Shown here: one piece after another, positions 7,702-16,445 of the stretch | How positions within the stretch are numbered: the stretch's first letter is position 1 | Layout of the letters: every line of letters begins with the position of its first letter | Assembly (NCBI RefSeq): GCF_036759925.1 | Contig: NZ_JAPKIB010000001.1 | Coordinates: 434,001 to 498,000, forward strand | Length of the DNA: 64,000 nucleotides | Reading direction: 5' to 3' | Origin: Kluyvera sp036759925 | Lineage (GTDB): Bacteria > Pseudomonadota > Gammaproteobacteria > Enterobacterales > Enterobacteriaceae | Notes under the pieces: generated by a model | Databases searched by the model: none | What the model saw: the letters and a program-made list of their open reading frames with translations, nothing else | What the model was told of the DNA's origin: nothing | Translations under genes and position numbers: made by a program

Positions 7702-9045
7702 ATGGCCGATAACACCCTTCAAACGCCAACCGCTGGGAGTTGGCTTGAGCGACGTTTTGCATTGTCTTCCCGCGGCAGTTCGCTGCGTACCGAGTGCCTG
7801 GCAGGCGTCACCGGTTTTCTCGCCGCCGCCTATCTTCTGGTGGTGATCCCTGGCCTGTTAGCCGTAGGGGGAATGGATAAAGGTGCGGCCACCACCGGCA
7901 CCATTTTAGTGTTCGTTGGCGGTACGCTGCTGATGGCGTTCTACGCTAACCTACCGTTTATCGTCGGCCCGGGTATTGGCGGTTCGGTGCTGGTCGGCGT
8001 GACGCTGGCAGGCAGCGAAGGCATTGGCTGGCAGATTGGCCTCGGCATCGCCTGCTGGTCGGGGATCCTCTTCTTCCTGCTGACCAAATTCGGCCTGCGC
8101 GAAGTGGTGACCCGCTCGGTGCCGCAGTCGATTAAGCTCGGCCTCACCGCCTCAATCGGCCTGTTTGTCGCCGTGTTAGGTTTTCGTAATGCCGGTCTGG
8201 TACTGGCGAACGCCAAAACCAACTCTCTGATGTTGGGTGACTTTATGGCCCCCGGCGCGCTGGTTGCGCTATGCGGCCTGTTCCTGGCGATCGCATTGCA
8301 GGCTCGCCGTATTCCCGGCGCGATTCTATGGGCAATTCTGTTCGCGACATTGGTTGGCATCCCGGCGGGCGTGACACATCTCCCCGCCAGCTTTATCGAT
8401 ATGCCGCATTCGCTGACGCCGGTACTCGGTCACGTTGACATGCTGGGCGCGCTGAATATCGCCTTCCTGCCGTTCCTGTTCGTCTTTTTCGCCTCTGAGT
8501 TTTTCTCCACCATGGGCACCACGCTGGCGGTCGGCGGCGAAGCGGGTCTGCTGGATAAAGAAGGCAACATGCCGCACATCAACCGCCCGTTTATGGTGGA
8601 TTCCATTGCCGCCGCTATCGGCCCGTGGCTTGGCATTCCGGCGGCCACCGCGCTGATTGAATCCTCGGCGGCGGCGGAAGCCGGTGGTAAAACTGGCCTG
8701 ACGGCGCTGGCAGCAGCGGTGATGTTCCTGCTGATGCTGCTGTTCACGCCGGTGGCGCTGATGATCCCGAAAGAAGCGACCGCGCCTGCGCTGATGCTGA
8801 TCGGGCTGAATATGTTCAGCGGCCTGCGTAAGGTTGACCTCGGTAACTTCACCGATGGCCTGCCGGTGCTGATGATGGTGATGATCACCCTGATTGCCAA
8901 CAGCTTCGGTACCGGGATTGCCGGTGGCCTGCTGTTCTTCATCATGATTAAAACCATCGCTGGAAAATGGCGTGAAATTCCCATCGGTCTGTGGGTGCTG
9001 GCGGTACCGCTGGTGTACTACTTCGCGACGCTGGTGAAGCACTAA
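7702..9045 (+). CDS. AzgA/AdeP-type purine (adenine) permease
   Basis: A 447-residue polytopic inner-membrane protein of the nucleobase-ascorbate (NCS2), AzgA-like branch that includes E. coli AdeP, AdeQ, GhxP and GhxQ, which are proton symporters for adenine or guanine/hypoxanthine. About 12-14 hydrophobic spans are visible. Family-like stretches include ECLAGVTGFLAAAYLLVV near residue 32 and IESSAAAEAGGKTGLTA near residue 320. It sits directly behind the adenine deaminase gene with an 18-base gap and a GGGAG ribosome site, so adenine import is the likely job. Substrate choice within the family is inferred from context. Confidence 0.92.
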   Translation: MADNTLQTPTAGSWLERRFALSSRGSSLRTECLAGVTGFLAAAYLLVVIPGLLAVGGMDKGAATTGTILVFVGGTLLMAFYANLPFIVGPGIGGSVLVGVTLAGSEGIGWQIGLGIACWSGILFFLLTKFGLREVVTRSVPQSIKLGLTASIGLFVAVLGFRNAGLVLANAKTNSLMLGDFMAPGALVALCGLFLAIALQARRIPGAILWAILFATLVGIPAGVTHLPASFIDMPHSLTPVLGHVDMLGALNIAFLPFLFVFFASEFFSTMGTTLAVGGEAGLLDKEGNMPHINRPFMVDSIAAAIGPWLGIPAATALIESSAAAEAGGKTGLTALAAAVMFLLMLLFTPVALMIPKEATAPALMLIGLNMFSGLRKVDLGNFTDGLPVLMMVMITLIANSFGTGIAGGLLFFIMIKTIAGKWREIPIGLWVLAVPLVYYFATLVKH

Positions 9046-9054
9046 GTTTTCAGC

Positions 9055-9086
9055 CCTCATCAGGCGAACACCGTCGCCTGATGAGG
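9055..9086. repeat. Strong hairpin after the permease gene
   Basis: A perfect 13-base stem, CCTCATCAGGCGA, with a 6-base loop and its exact complement. No T-run follows on either strand. It may act as a processing or termination aid, or be a REP-like repeat; it starts ten bases after the stop codon. Confidence 0.7.
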
Positions 9087-9200
9087 CTCAGAATACGCTG
9101 ACTTACTACACTGAATTGATTGTAATTTTATTTCAAATCTTGATGACGCCCACCGCAAGCAGATAATATATTTCCAGTTTACCAAGAGGCTGAAAATATT

Positions 9201-9758
9201 ATGCCAGAACCATCAGACATTAAACTAAGACCCCTTGAACGCGAAGATTTACGCTTCGTTCATCAACTCGATAATAACGCGAGCGTGATGCGCTATTGGT
9301 TCGAAGAACCCTATGAAGCCTTTGTCGAGCTGAGCGATCTTTACGATAAACACATCCACGATCAGAGCGAACGCCGTTTTGTCATTTCGTTTAATGGCAA
9401 TAATGCGGGCCTGGTGGAGCTTGTCGAAATAAACCATATTCACCGCCGGGCTGAGTTTCAGATTATCATCTCGCCGGAATATCAGGGTAAAGGCCTGGCG
9501 ACCCGTGCCGCTAAGCTGGCAATGGATTACGGCTTTACCGTACTGAATCTCTATAAGCTCTATCTCATCGTCGATAAAGAGAACGCCAAAGCGATTCATA
9601 TTTACCGTAAGCTTGGTTTTATCCAGGAGGGAGAATTAATCCATGAGTTCTTCGTGAACGGTGAATACCGTAACACGATCCGCATGTGTATTTTCCAGCA
9701 TCAATATTTAGAAAATAATAAATCGACGGGCGGGATACTGAAACCGACGGCGCAATAA
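9201..9758 (+). CDS. speG: Spermidine N1-acetyltransferase
   Basis: SpeG transfers acetyl from acetyl-CoA to spermidine or spermine, detoxifying polyamines during cold or stress. The 185 residues follow E. coli SpeG almost throughout: KLRPLEREDLRFVHQLDNNA near the start, the acidic allosteric-site segment MRYWFEEPYEAF, and the acetyl-CoA loop QGKGLATRAAKLA near residue 97. A short AT-rich leader precedes it with an AGAGG ribosome site. In E. coli K-12 speG lies at a distant locus, so its position here is a rearrangement. No adjacent partner gene is evident. Confidence 0.95.
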   Translation: MPEPSDIKLRPLEREDLRFVHQLDNNASVMRYWFEEPYEAFVELSDLYDKHIHDQSERRFVISFNGNNAGLVELVEINHIHRRAEFQIIISPEYQGKGLATRAAKLAMDYGFTVLNLYKLYLIVDKENAKAIHIYRKLGFIQEGELIHEFFVNGEYRNTIRMCIFQHQYLENNKSTGGILKPTAQ

Positions 9759-9811
9759 CGGTGAGCCGAGTCGGTACATATCGTCCGCTCGGTCATCCAG
9801 CGCAACGGCAG

Positions 9812-10711
9812 TTAAGCCTGTTTCGCCGCACACTCCGCTTTCACCGCTTCATACAATAACCGCACCGCCGCAGAGAGCTGCTTGCGGTGTGGGCAAATCA
9901 TATTCAGCGGCACCCGGTCGCCAAGGTAGTGCGGTAGCAGCACCTTGAGTCGCCCATCCCGCAGGTCATCGCTGACATCGAGCCCGGATTTAAACGCAAT
10001 CCCCTCCCCGGCAATCGCCAGACGGCGGATCACTTCCGCATCATCGCTGGTGATGCTACCTGAGACCTGCACGCTATGCTCCACGCCATCGAGACTCAGT
10101 GGCCAGCGGTCGAACGGCCTGCCGCGCAGCACGTAGGTTAACGCGTTACATTTTTCGAGGTCGGCCAGCGTCTGTGGTTCGCCGTGACGGGCAATCCAGT
10201 CGGGCGAGGCCACCACCACGCGTCGGTTTTCCGCTGCGACCGGCAAAGAGACAAACGAAGCATCGTCGTTCTCACCGTAGCGAAACGCCACGTCGACCGG
10301 GTCTTTAAACACATCGGTGCGATGATCGGAAAACAGGATACGCAGGCGCAGCGCCGGATGGCGCTCGCGGAACTGGCGGAACACCCGCAGCAGCAGGTTA
10401 CGGCCGAGGTCGGACGGCACGGCGATTTGCAGCGTGCCGCGCACCTCATCGTCCGGGGTATGAATCTTTTGCAGCCCATTTTGCAGCGCATCGAGCATCT
10501 GCAAGGCAAACGGCAGCCAGGTCTCCCCTTCCGCCGTCAGGCGCAGGCTGCGCGTCGAACGAGCAAACAGGCGAACGTTAAGCGCGGTTTCCAGCCGTTT
10601 AATGGCTGAACTAACCTGCGCCGGGGGGATGCCCGCTTCGCGCGCCGCGTCGCTAAAGCTGTTCAGCGCGGCGGCGCGCACGAACAGAGATAAATCTTCC
10701 AGCCTGAACAT
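9812..10711 (-). CDS. LysR-family regulator, target unknown
   Basis: The 299-residue protein begins MFRLEDLSLFVRAAALNSFS and carries the winged HTH segment AGIPPAQVSSAIKRLE. The C-terminal effector-binding domain (PSDLGRNLLLRVFRQF and onward) is of the AaeR/DsdC-like LTTR form common in Enterobacteriaceae. I chose the ATG at 10711 because an AAGGA ribosome site sits eight bases upstream and residue alignment starts there; an upstream start at 10750 would add a non-conserved tail. It is divergent from rcnB with about 155 bases between them. No catabolic genes adjoin, so its target is unclear. Confidence 0.87.
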   Translation of the reverse strand: MFRLEDLSLFVRAAALNSFSDAAREAGIPPAQVSSAIKRLETALNVRLFARSTRSLRLTAEGETWLPFALQMLDALQNGLQKIHTPDDEVRGTLQIAVPSDLGRNLLLRVFRQFRERHPALRLRILFSDHRTDVFKDPVDVAFRYGENDDASFVSLPVAAENRRVVVASPDWIARHGEPQTLADLEKCNALTYVLRGRPFDRWPLSLDGVEHSVQVSGSITSDDAEVIRRLAIAGEGIAFKSGLDVSDDLRDGRLKVLLPHYLGDRVPLNMICPHRKQLSAAVRLLYEAVKAECAAKQA

Positions 10712-10866
10712 GGCGGTGTCCTTAGTCGCGAGTGCCAGAATAATCCTCAAAACCGAATAGTCACGGTTTGCTTACACTTTTTACGAAAGCAGCGCTTGCC
10801 ATTCAGGCCGCGCATCAGGAATCATACGGAGCTGCAATTTTATATCCAGGATAATGTGGGGATAGT

Positions 10867-11196
10867 ATGCGTAAAACAAAAATGATGCTTCTGGGCGTAC
10901 TGTTGGCGACGGCGAGTGCGGCGTGGGCGGCACCAGCACCGACACCGGCAACGGGAATTCAGCAGTATGAGCTGAAAGAGTTCACTGCCGACTTCACGCA
11001 GTTCAAGATTGGCGACAAAGCGCCGGCGATGTACCTGACACCAGAGTACAACATCAAGCAGTGGCAGCAACGTAACCTGCCAGCGCCGGATGCAGGCACC
11101 CGCTGGACGTACATGGGCGGTAACTATGTACAGATTAGCGATGCCGACGGCACCATCAGCAAAATCTACGACGGCGAGATTTTCTACCACCGTTAA
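10867..11196 (+). CDS. rcnB: Periplasmic nickel/cobalt homeostasis protein RcnB
   Basis: A 109-residue secreted protein with a signal peptide ending at about AAWA-AP (residue 21). The mature part closely tracks E. coli RcnB, including EYNIKQWQQRNLPAPDAGT and the C-terminus YDGEIFYHR. RcnB acts in the periplasm to tune Ni/Co export by the RcnA pump. In E. coli rcnB follows rcnR-rcnA at this map position; here neither neighbour is present and a LysR gene occupies that side. A bidirectional terminator lies just downstream, shared with mrp. Confidence 0.93.
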   Translation: MRKTKMMLLGVLLATASAAWAAPAPTPATGIQQYELKEFTADFTQFKIGDKAPAMYLTPEYNIKQWQQRNLPAPDAGTRWTYMGGNYVQISDADGTISKIYDGEIFYHR

Positions 11197-11206
11197 TGAA
11201 TAAAGA

Positions 11207-11240
11207 CCGGGCGCATCAGTGATGCGCCCGGCCTCTTTCT
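11207..11240. terminator. Bidirectional terminator between rcnB and mrp
   Basis: A 12-base perfect stem (CCGGGCGCATCA and its complement) with a one-base loop is followed by a T-rich tract on the plus strand and by TCTTTATTC on the minus strand. It separates the convergent rcnB and mrp genes. Confidence 0.88.
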
Positions 11241-11247
11241 TCCCCCG

Positions 11248-12357
11248 TTACACCGCGCGGAACGCGATGTCGCCAGGAATCACTTCGCCCTGCCAGTAGA
11301 GCTGCGCCGCAACGCGCCCCGCCAGTCGACGATAAATCTCGGTGAATTCACTGTCCGGACGCGCAATAACCGTTGGCGTACCGTTATCCAGATCTTCACG
11401 CAGATTGATGTGCAACGGCATCTGACCCAGCAGTTGGGTGTGATACTGCTCCGCCAGCTTCTCCGCGCCACCGGTGCCGAAAATCGGCTCGTGGTGACCG
11501 CAGTTGCTGCAGATGTGCATGCTCATGTTTTCCACGATACCCAGCACCGGCACTTCCACTTTCTCGAACATCACGATGCCTTTTTTGGCGTCGATCAGCG
11601 CAATATCCTGCGGCGTGGTGACGACCACGGCCCCGGTCACCGGAATGTTCTGCGCCAGCGTCAGCTGGATATCACCGGTACCCGGCGGCATGTCGAGCAC
11701 GAGGTAGTCGAGGTCCGGCCACAGCGTCTCTTGCAGCATCTGCATCAGCGCCTTGCTGGCCATCGGGCCGCGCCACACCATAGCGTTGTCGTCCGTCACC
11801 AGATAACCGATAGAGTTAGTGGCCAGGCCATGGGCCATAATCGGCGCCATATGGGTGCCGTCCGGCGAGGTTGGGCGTTGGTTTTCTGCGCCCAGCATGT
11901 TCGGGATAGACGGGCCGTAGATATCGGCATCGAGGATGCCCACTTTCGCCCCTTCCGCGGCCAGCGCCAGCGCCAGGTTCACGGCGGTGGACGATTTCCC
12001 CACTCCGCCTTTGCCGGAGCTGACGGCAATAATATTTTTCACGCCGTTAACGCCCGGCTGATTTTTCACGCGCTTCAGCGTGGCGATGCTATGTGACAGC
12101 TTCCAGTCGATGGCTTTCGCCCCGGTTACCCGCAGCAGTTCCGCGCTGGTTTGCTCTTTTAATTCTTCAAAGGCGCTATGCCAGACAAACGGCATCTGCA
12201 GTTCGATGTGCACGGTGTCGTCAAGCCAGGCGACGTGGTGCAGCGCTTTCAACGCCGTTAAGTTGTGCTTCAGGGTGGGGTGCTGGAAGTTTGCCAGCGT
12301 ACCGGCCACCATCGCACGTAGACGTTCAGGTGATTTGGCCTGGGATTCTGAGTTCAT
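11248..12357 (-). CDS. mrp: Iron-sulfur cluster carrier ATPase Mrp/ApbC
   Basis: Mrp (ApbC) is a cytoplasmic P-loop ATPase that binds and transfers 4Fe-4S clusters to apoproteins. The 369 residues contain an N-terminal MIP18/DUF59-like domain (about 10-95) and a MinD/ParA-like domain. The deviant Walker A GKGGVGKS is at residues 115-122, and the cluster-binding CxxC (CSNC) lies near residue 283. Its head-to-head placement next to metG, with about 140 bases between the starts, is conserved in enterobacteria. Confidence 0.96.
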   Translation of the reverse strand: MNSESQAKSPERLRAMVAGTLANFQHPTLKHNLTALKALHHVAWLDDTVHIELQMPFVWHSAFEELKEQTSAELLRVTGAKAIDWKLSHSIATLKRVKNQPGVNGVKNIIAVSSGKGGVGKSSTAVNLALALAAEGAKVGILDADIYGPSIPNMLGAENQRPTSPDGTHMAPIMAHGLATNSIGYLVTDDNAMVWRGPMASKALMQMLQETLWPDLDYLVLDMPPGTGDIQLTLAQNIPVTGAVVVTTPQDIALIDAKKGIVMFEKVEVPVLGIVENMSMHICSNCGHHEPIFGTGGAEKLAEQYHTQLLGQMPLHINLREDLDNGTPTVIARPDSEFTEIYRRLAGRVAAQLYWQGEVIPGDIAFRAV

Positions 12358-12496
12358 CCCGACTCCTTTGTTGTTTTAACATGCTTTCAGTACGCCTAAG
12401 TCTACCACAGGTAAGCGGCATCCATATATGGCACACCCTCTACCCTTTTGGTAATATCAAAACCCCTTTTTTAAAACAGAAGAAGTAATACCCACT

Positions 12497-14530
12497 ATGA
12501 CTCAAGTCGCGAAGAAGATTCTGGTAACGTGCGCGCTGCCGTACGCCAACGGCTCCATCCACCTCGGCCATATGCTGGAGCACATCCAGGCTGATGTCTG
12601 GGTCCGTTACCAGCGAATGCGCGGCCACGAGGTTAACTTCATCTGTGCGGACGATGCCCACGGCACGCCAATCATGCTGAAAGCACAGCAACTGGGCATT
12701 ACCCCAGAGCAGATGATTGCCGAAATGAGTCAGGAGCATCAGACTGATTTTGCGGGCTTTAACATCAGCTATGACAACTACCACTCGACGCACAGCGACG
12801 AGAACCGCGAGCTGTCCGAACTGATTTATGGTCGCCTGAAAGAGAACGGTTTTATTAAAAACCGCACCATCTCTCAGCTGTACGATCCGGAAAAAGGCAT
12901 GTTCCTGCCGGACCGTTTCGTTAAAGGCACCTGCCCGAAATGTAAATCACCGGATCAGTACGGCGATAACTGCGAAGTGTGCGGCGCGACCTACAGCCCA
13001 ACCGAGCTTATCGAGCCGAAATCCGTGGTATCTGGCGCCACGCCGGTGATGCGCGAGTCTGAGCACTTCTTCTTTGACCTGCCGTCCTTCAGCGAAATGC
13101 TGCAGGCGTGGACCCGCAGCGGCGCGCTGCAGGAGCAGGTCGCGAACAAAATGCAGGAATGGTTTGAATCCGGCCTGCAGCAGTGGGATATCTCCCGCGA
13201 TGCGCCGTACTTCGGCTTTGAAATCCCGAACGCGCCGGGCAAATACTTCTACGTCTGGCTGGATGCGCCAATCGGCTACATGGGCTCCTTCAAGAACCTG
13301 TGCGACAAGCGCGGCGACACCGTAAGCTTCGATGAATACTGGAAGAAAGACTCTACCGCCGAGCTGTATCACTTTATCGGTAAAGATATCGTCTACTTCC
13401 ACAGCCTGTTCTGGCCAGCGATGCTGGAAGGCAGCAACTTCCGCAAGCCGACCAACCTGTTCGTGCACGGCTATGTGACGGTGAACGGCGCGAAGATGTC
13501 CAAGTCTCGCGGCACCTTTATTAAAGCCAGCACCTGGCTCAAGCATTTCGATGCCGACAGCCTGCGCTACTACTACACGGCGAAGCTCTCTTCCCGTATC
13601 GATGATATCGACCTGAACCTGGAAGACTTCATCCAGCGCGTCAACGCCGATATCGTCAACAAGGTGGTGAACCTGGCTTCCCGTAACGCGGGCTTTATCG
13701 CTAAGCGTTTCGACGGCGTGCTGTCCGCTGAACTGGCTGACCCTGAGCTGTACAAAACCTTCACCGACGCGGCAGAAAGCATTGGCGAAGCGTGGGAAAG
13801 CCGTGAATTCGGTAAAGCCATTCGTGAAATCATGGCGCTGGCCGACGTGGCTAACCGCTACGTTGACGAGCAGGCACCGTGGGTTGTCGCTAAACAGGAA
13901 GGCCGCGACGCCGACCTGCAGGCTATCTGCACCATGGGCCTGAACATGTTCCGCGTACTGATGACCTGGCTGAAGCCGGTTCTGCCTGAACTGGCAGCGC
14001 GTACCGAAGCATTCCTCAACACCGAACTGAGCTGGGATGCTATCAACGCACCGCTGGTAGGTCACAAGATCAACACCTTCAAGGCGCTGTATAACCGTAT
14101 TGAAATGAAACAGGTGGAAGCGCTGGTGGAAGCGTCTAAAGAAGAAGTGAAAGCAACCGCAGCCCCGGTCACCGGCCCGCTGGCGGACGACCCGATTCAG
14201 GAAACCATCACCTTTGACGATTTCGCCAAAGTTGACCTGCGCGTGGCGCTGATTGAAAACGCCGAGTTCGTGGAAGGTTCCGATAAGCTGCTGCGCCTGA
14301 CGCTGGATCTCGGCGGCGAGAAGCGCAATGTCTTCTCCGGCATTCGTTCTGCTTACCCTGACCCGCAGCCGCTGATTGGTCGCCTGACCATCATGGTGGC
14401 CAACCTGGCACCGCGTAAAATGCGTTTCGGCATCTCGGAAGGGATGGTGATGGCCGCAGGCCCTGGCGGCAAAGATATCTTCCTGTTAAGCCCGGATGAC
14501 GGTGCGCAGCCTGGTCAGCAGGTGAAATAA
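12497..14530 (+). CDS. metG: Methionyl-tRNA synthetase
   Basis: MetG charges initiator and elongator tRNA-Met with methionine. At 677 residues it matches the E. coli length. The class I signature HLGH is at residues 22-25, the four-cysteine zinc knuckle (CPKC ... CEVC) is near 146-162, and KMSKS is near 333-337. The C-terminal EMAP-II/Trbp111-like tRNA-binding domain (FAKVDLRVALIENAE onward) provides dimerisation. A clear terminator follows. Confidence 0.98.
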   Translation: MTQVAKKILVTCALPYANGSIHLGHMLEHIQADVWVRYQRMRGHEVNFICADDAHGTPIMLKAQQLGITPEQMIAEMSQEHQTDFAGFNISYDNYHSTHSDENRELSELIYGRLKENGFIKNRTISQLYDPEKGMFLPDRFVKGTCPKCKSPDQYGDNCEVCGATYSPTELIEPKSVVSGATPVMRESEHFFFDLPSFSEMLQAWTRSGALQEQVANKMQEWFESGLQQWDISRDAPYFGFEIPNAPGKYFYVWLDAPIGYMGSFKNLCDKRGDTVSFDEYWKKDSTAELYHFIGKDIVYFHSLFWPAMLEGSNFRKPTNLFVHGYVTVNGAKMSKSRGTFIKASTWLKHFDADSLRYYYTAKLSSRIDDIDLNLEDFIQRVNADIVNKVVNLASRNAGFIAKRFDGVLSAELADPELYKTFTDAAESIGEAWESREFGKAIREIMALADVANRYVDEQAPWVVAKQEGRDADLQAICTMGLNMFRVLMTWLKPVLPELAARTEAFLNTELSWDAINAPLVGHKINTFKALYNRIEMKQVEALVEASKEEVKATAAPVTGPLADDPIQETITFDDFAKVDLRVALIENAEFVEGSDKLLRLTLDLGGEKRNVFSGIRSAYPDPQPLIGRLTIMVANLAPRKMRFGISEGMVMAAGPGGKDIFLLSPDDGAQPGQQVK

Positions 14531-14539
14531 CGTCCCCAT

Positions 14540-14571
14540 AAAGCGTCGCTTCCCAGCGGCGCTTTTTTTTG
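14540..14571 (+). terminator. Terminator after metG
   Basis: AAGCGTCGCT and AGCGGCGCTT pair across a TCCC loop with one internal mismatch, followed by a run of eight T. Confidence 0.93.
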
Positions 14572-14713
14572 TTGCATGACCTGCCCATCTCTCCCGCGCC
14601 ACGCCATTTTCGGATTGTTTAAATAGCCGTAAAGGCCCTAAGCTAATGCGCCCCTGACATGTGTCATATACATGATCTTTAAGCATCACATCGTTTATAA
14701 AATGGAGTTTTAA

Positions 14714-15172
14714 ATGAAAGTATCCTCAAAATTATTATCCATAGCCGTCGCATCGGTTCTCGTCTTCTCACTGGCAGGATGCGGTGATAAAGAAGAGTCC
14801 AAAACCTTCAGCGCCAACCTTAATGGCAATGAGATCTCAATGACTTACACCTATACGGGCGACAAAGTCATTAAACAGACTTCGCAAAGTAAAATTCTCT
14901 ATGCGTCGGTGGGTGCGAAAACCAAAGAGGATGCAGAAAAAATTCTCGGCCAGCTTAGCGCAAAGTACCAAAGCATTGCTGGTGTAGAAGAAAAGCTAAC
15001 CTATCAGGATACCTATGCAGAGGAGAGCGTAACGGTGGATATGGAAAAAGTTGACTTTAAAGCACTGCAAGGCGCGATGGGGGCAATGGTGTCTGGCGAT
15101 ACCAGCAAGGGCGTCAGCATGAAACAAAGTCAGGCATTGCTGGAAGCCGCTGGCTTTAAAGAAGTGAAATAA
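14714..15172 (+). CDS. yehR: DUF1307 lipoprotein YehR
   Basis: A 152-residue lipoprotein whose lipobox SLAGC places the lipidated cysteine at residue 23, followed by GDKEESK. The mature domain follows E. coli YehR closely, with segments such as AGVEEKLTYQDTYAEE, DMEKVDFKALQG and the C-terminal AAGFKEVK. The biochemical role of the DUF1307 family is not established. The start is the ATG at 14714 behind a GGAG ribosome site, and a strong terminator follows. Confidence 0.93.
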   Translation: MKVSSKLLSIAVASVLVFSLAGCGDKEESKTFSANLNGNEISMTYTYTGDKVIKQTSQSKILYASVGAKTKEDAEKILGQLSAKYQSIAGVEEKLTYQDTYAEESVTVDMEKVDFKALQGAMGAMVSGDTSKGVSMKQSQALLEAAGFKEVK

Positions 15173-15181
15173 TCCGATGGG

Positions 15182-15209
15182 CGGCCCACAATAAGTGGGC
15201 CGTTTTTTT
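15182..15209 (+). terminator. Terminator after yehR
   Basis: CGGCCCAC-N5-GTGGGCCG forms a perfect 8-base stem followed by seven T. It slightly overlaps the 3' end of the convergent yehS gene. Confidence 0.94.
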
Positions 15210-15678
15210 AGGCTTTTGCCGCGTGTTCGCGAATCGCCAGGCCACGCAGGAAGTAGCGCAGGAACTGGTCGCCGCACTCGCGGAAATTTTTGTGGTCTGG
15301 TGCGCGCATCATAGCGGTGATTTCCGGCATCGAGACGCGGAACTGCTGCTGCGTCAGGATCGCCAGAATATCGTCGGTTTTCAGCGCAAACGCGATACGC
15401 AGTTTTTTCAGCATGATGTTGTTGTTAATACGGCGTTCCACCGCCAGCGCTGGCGCAGATTCGTCGCGACCGCGTTTTTCGTAAATCAGGCCGTTCAGGA
15501 AGCACGACAGCATAATGTCCGGGCAACGTACGAAGCCTTCCTCATCCTCTTTGCGCAGCCACGGCGCCAGCTGTTCAACGCTGACTTCGGCTTCGCCCAG
15601 CGCGAAAATACGCACCAGATCGTTGTTGTTCATTTTCAGGATGTAGCGGACGCTGCGTAAAATATCGTTACTGACCAT
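15208..15678 (-). CDS. yehS: DUF1456 protein YehS
   Basis: A 156-residue cytoplasmic protein made of two related DUF1456 repeats: NDILRSVRYILKMNNNDLV near the start and MLKKLRIAFALKTDDILAIL near residue 93. It matches my recollection of E. coli YehS in length and content. Function is unknown. The repeats could bind nucleic acid, but this is a guess. It sits behind btsSR on the same strand with a 47-base gap and may be co-transcribed. Confidence 0.92.
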   Translation of the reverse strand: MVSNDILRSVRYILKMNNNDLVRIFALGEAEVSVEQLAPWLRKEDEEGFVRCPDIMLSCFLNGLIYEKRGRDESAPALAVERRINNNIMLKKLRIAFALKTDDILAILTQQQFRVSMPEITAMMRAPDHKNFRECGDQFLRYFLRGLAIREHAAKA

Positions 15679-15725
15679 AGTGCCTTCGGTGGTGATGAAA
15701 AATACGGTGGCTAATTCTACACGAA

Positions 15726-16445
15726 TTATAAGCCTAGCGCTTCTTTCAAGGTCTTCAAATAGCGACGACTTACCGGCACGGTCTGCCCGTTACGCAACAG
15801 CAGCTCGGCCTGGCCGTTATCCTCCAGACGAATCTCCTTCAGATGCGCCATGTTCACCAGATGCTGGCGATGGCAGCGGATCAGCGGCGTACGGCTCTCC
15901 AGCGTACGCAGCGTCAGCTCGGTAAAGCCCTCTTTGCCCTCACCGCTGGTGACATACACGCCGCTCATCCGGCTGCTGACAAACGCCACATCGTCCATCT
16001 GCAGCAGATAAATCCGGCTGTGTCCGGTGCAGGGAATAAACTTCAGCGCCTGCTGGTTTTCGCCCAGCACCGACATATCCTGCACCGCCCGCTCCTGACG
16101 CAGGCGCATCAGCGTCTTTTCCAACCGTTTTTCTTCAATCGGCTTGAGCAGATAGTCAAAGGCGTGTTCCTCAAACGCCTTCACCGCATATTCATCGAAG
16201 GCTGTCAGGAACACGATATAGGGGCGATGCTCCGGGTCGAGCATGCCGACCATCTCCAGCCCGCTGATGCGCGGCATCTGGATATCGAGAAACAGCACGT
16301 CCGGGCGTAGCTTATGCACCGCGCCGATGGCCTCCACCGCGTTGGCGCACTCGCCCACAATCTCAAGGTCGTCCTGCGTTTGCAGCAGGACGCGCAGGTT
16401 CTCCCGCGCCAGCGGCTCGTCATCAACAATCAGCACTTTAATCAT
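15726..16445 (-). CDS. btsR: LytTR response regulator BtsR (YehT)
   Basis: Response regulator of the BtsS/BtsR pyruvate-sensing pair, which in E. coli activates the pyruvate transporter gene btsT. The start at 16445 gives MIKVLIVDDEPLARENLRVL and the 239-residue length of the E. coli protein. The phosphoacceptor is D54 in FLDIQMP. The C-terminal half (from about 135) is the LytTR DNA-binding domain with RCHRQHLVNMAHL. The start codon overlaps the btsS stop (ATGA), so the two are translationally coupled. Confidence 0.96.
   Translation of the reverse strand: MIKVLIVDDEPLARENLRVLLQTQDDLEIVGECANAVEAIGAVHKLRPDVLFLDIQMPRISGLEMVGMLDPEHRPYIVFLTAFDEYAVKAFEEHAFDYLLKPIEEKRLEKTLMRLRQERAVQDMSVLGENQQALKFIPCTGHSRIYLLQMDDVAFVSSRMSGVYVTSGEGKEGFTELTLRTLESRTPLIRCHRQHLVNMAHLKEIRLEDNGQAELLLRNGQTVPVSRRYLKTLKEALGL

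Noticed and set aside
10840..10870. RcnR-type G-tract operator in front of rcnB
   Set aside because: Only four consecutive G (GTGGGGAT) lie just before the start and serve as the ribosome site; the usual TACT-G6-AGTA form is absent.
12947..14065. 372-codon open frame antisense to metG
   Set aside because: It is a shadow of metG in a GC-rich gene; the composition is biased and no ribosome site or family resemblance is seen.
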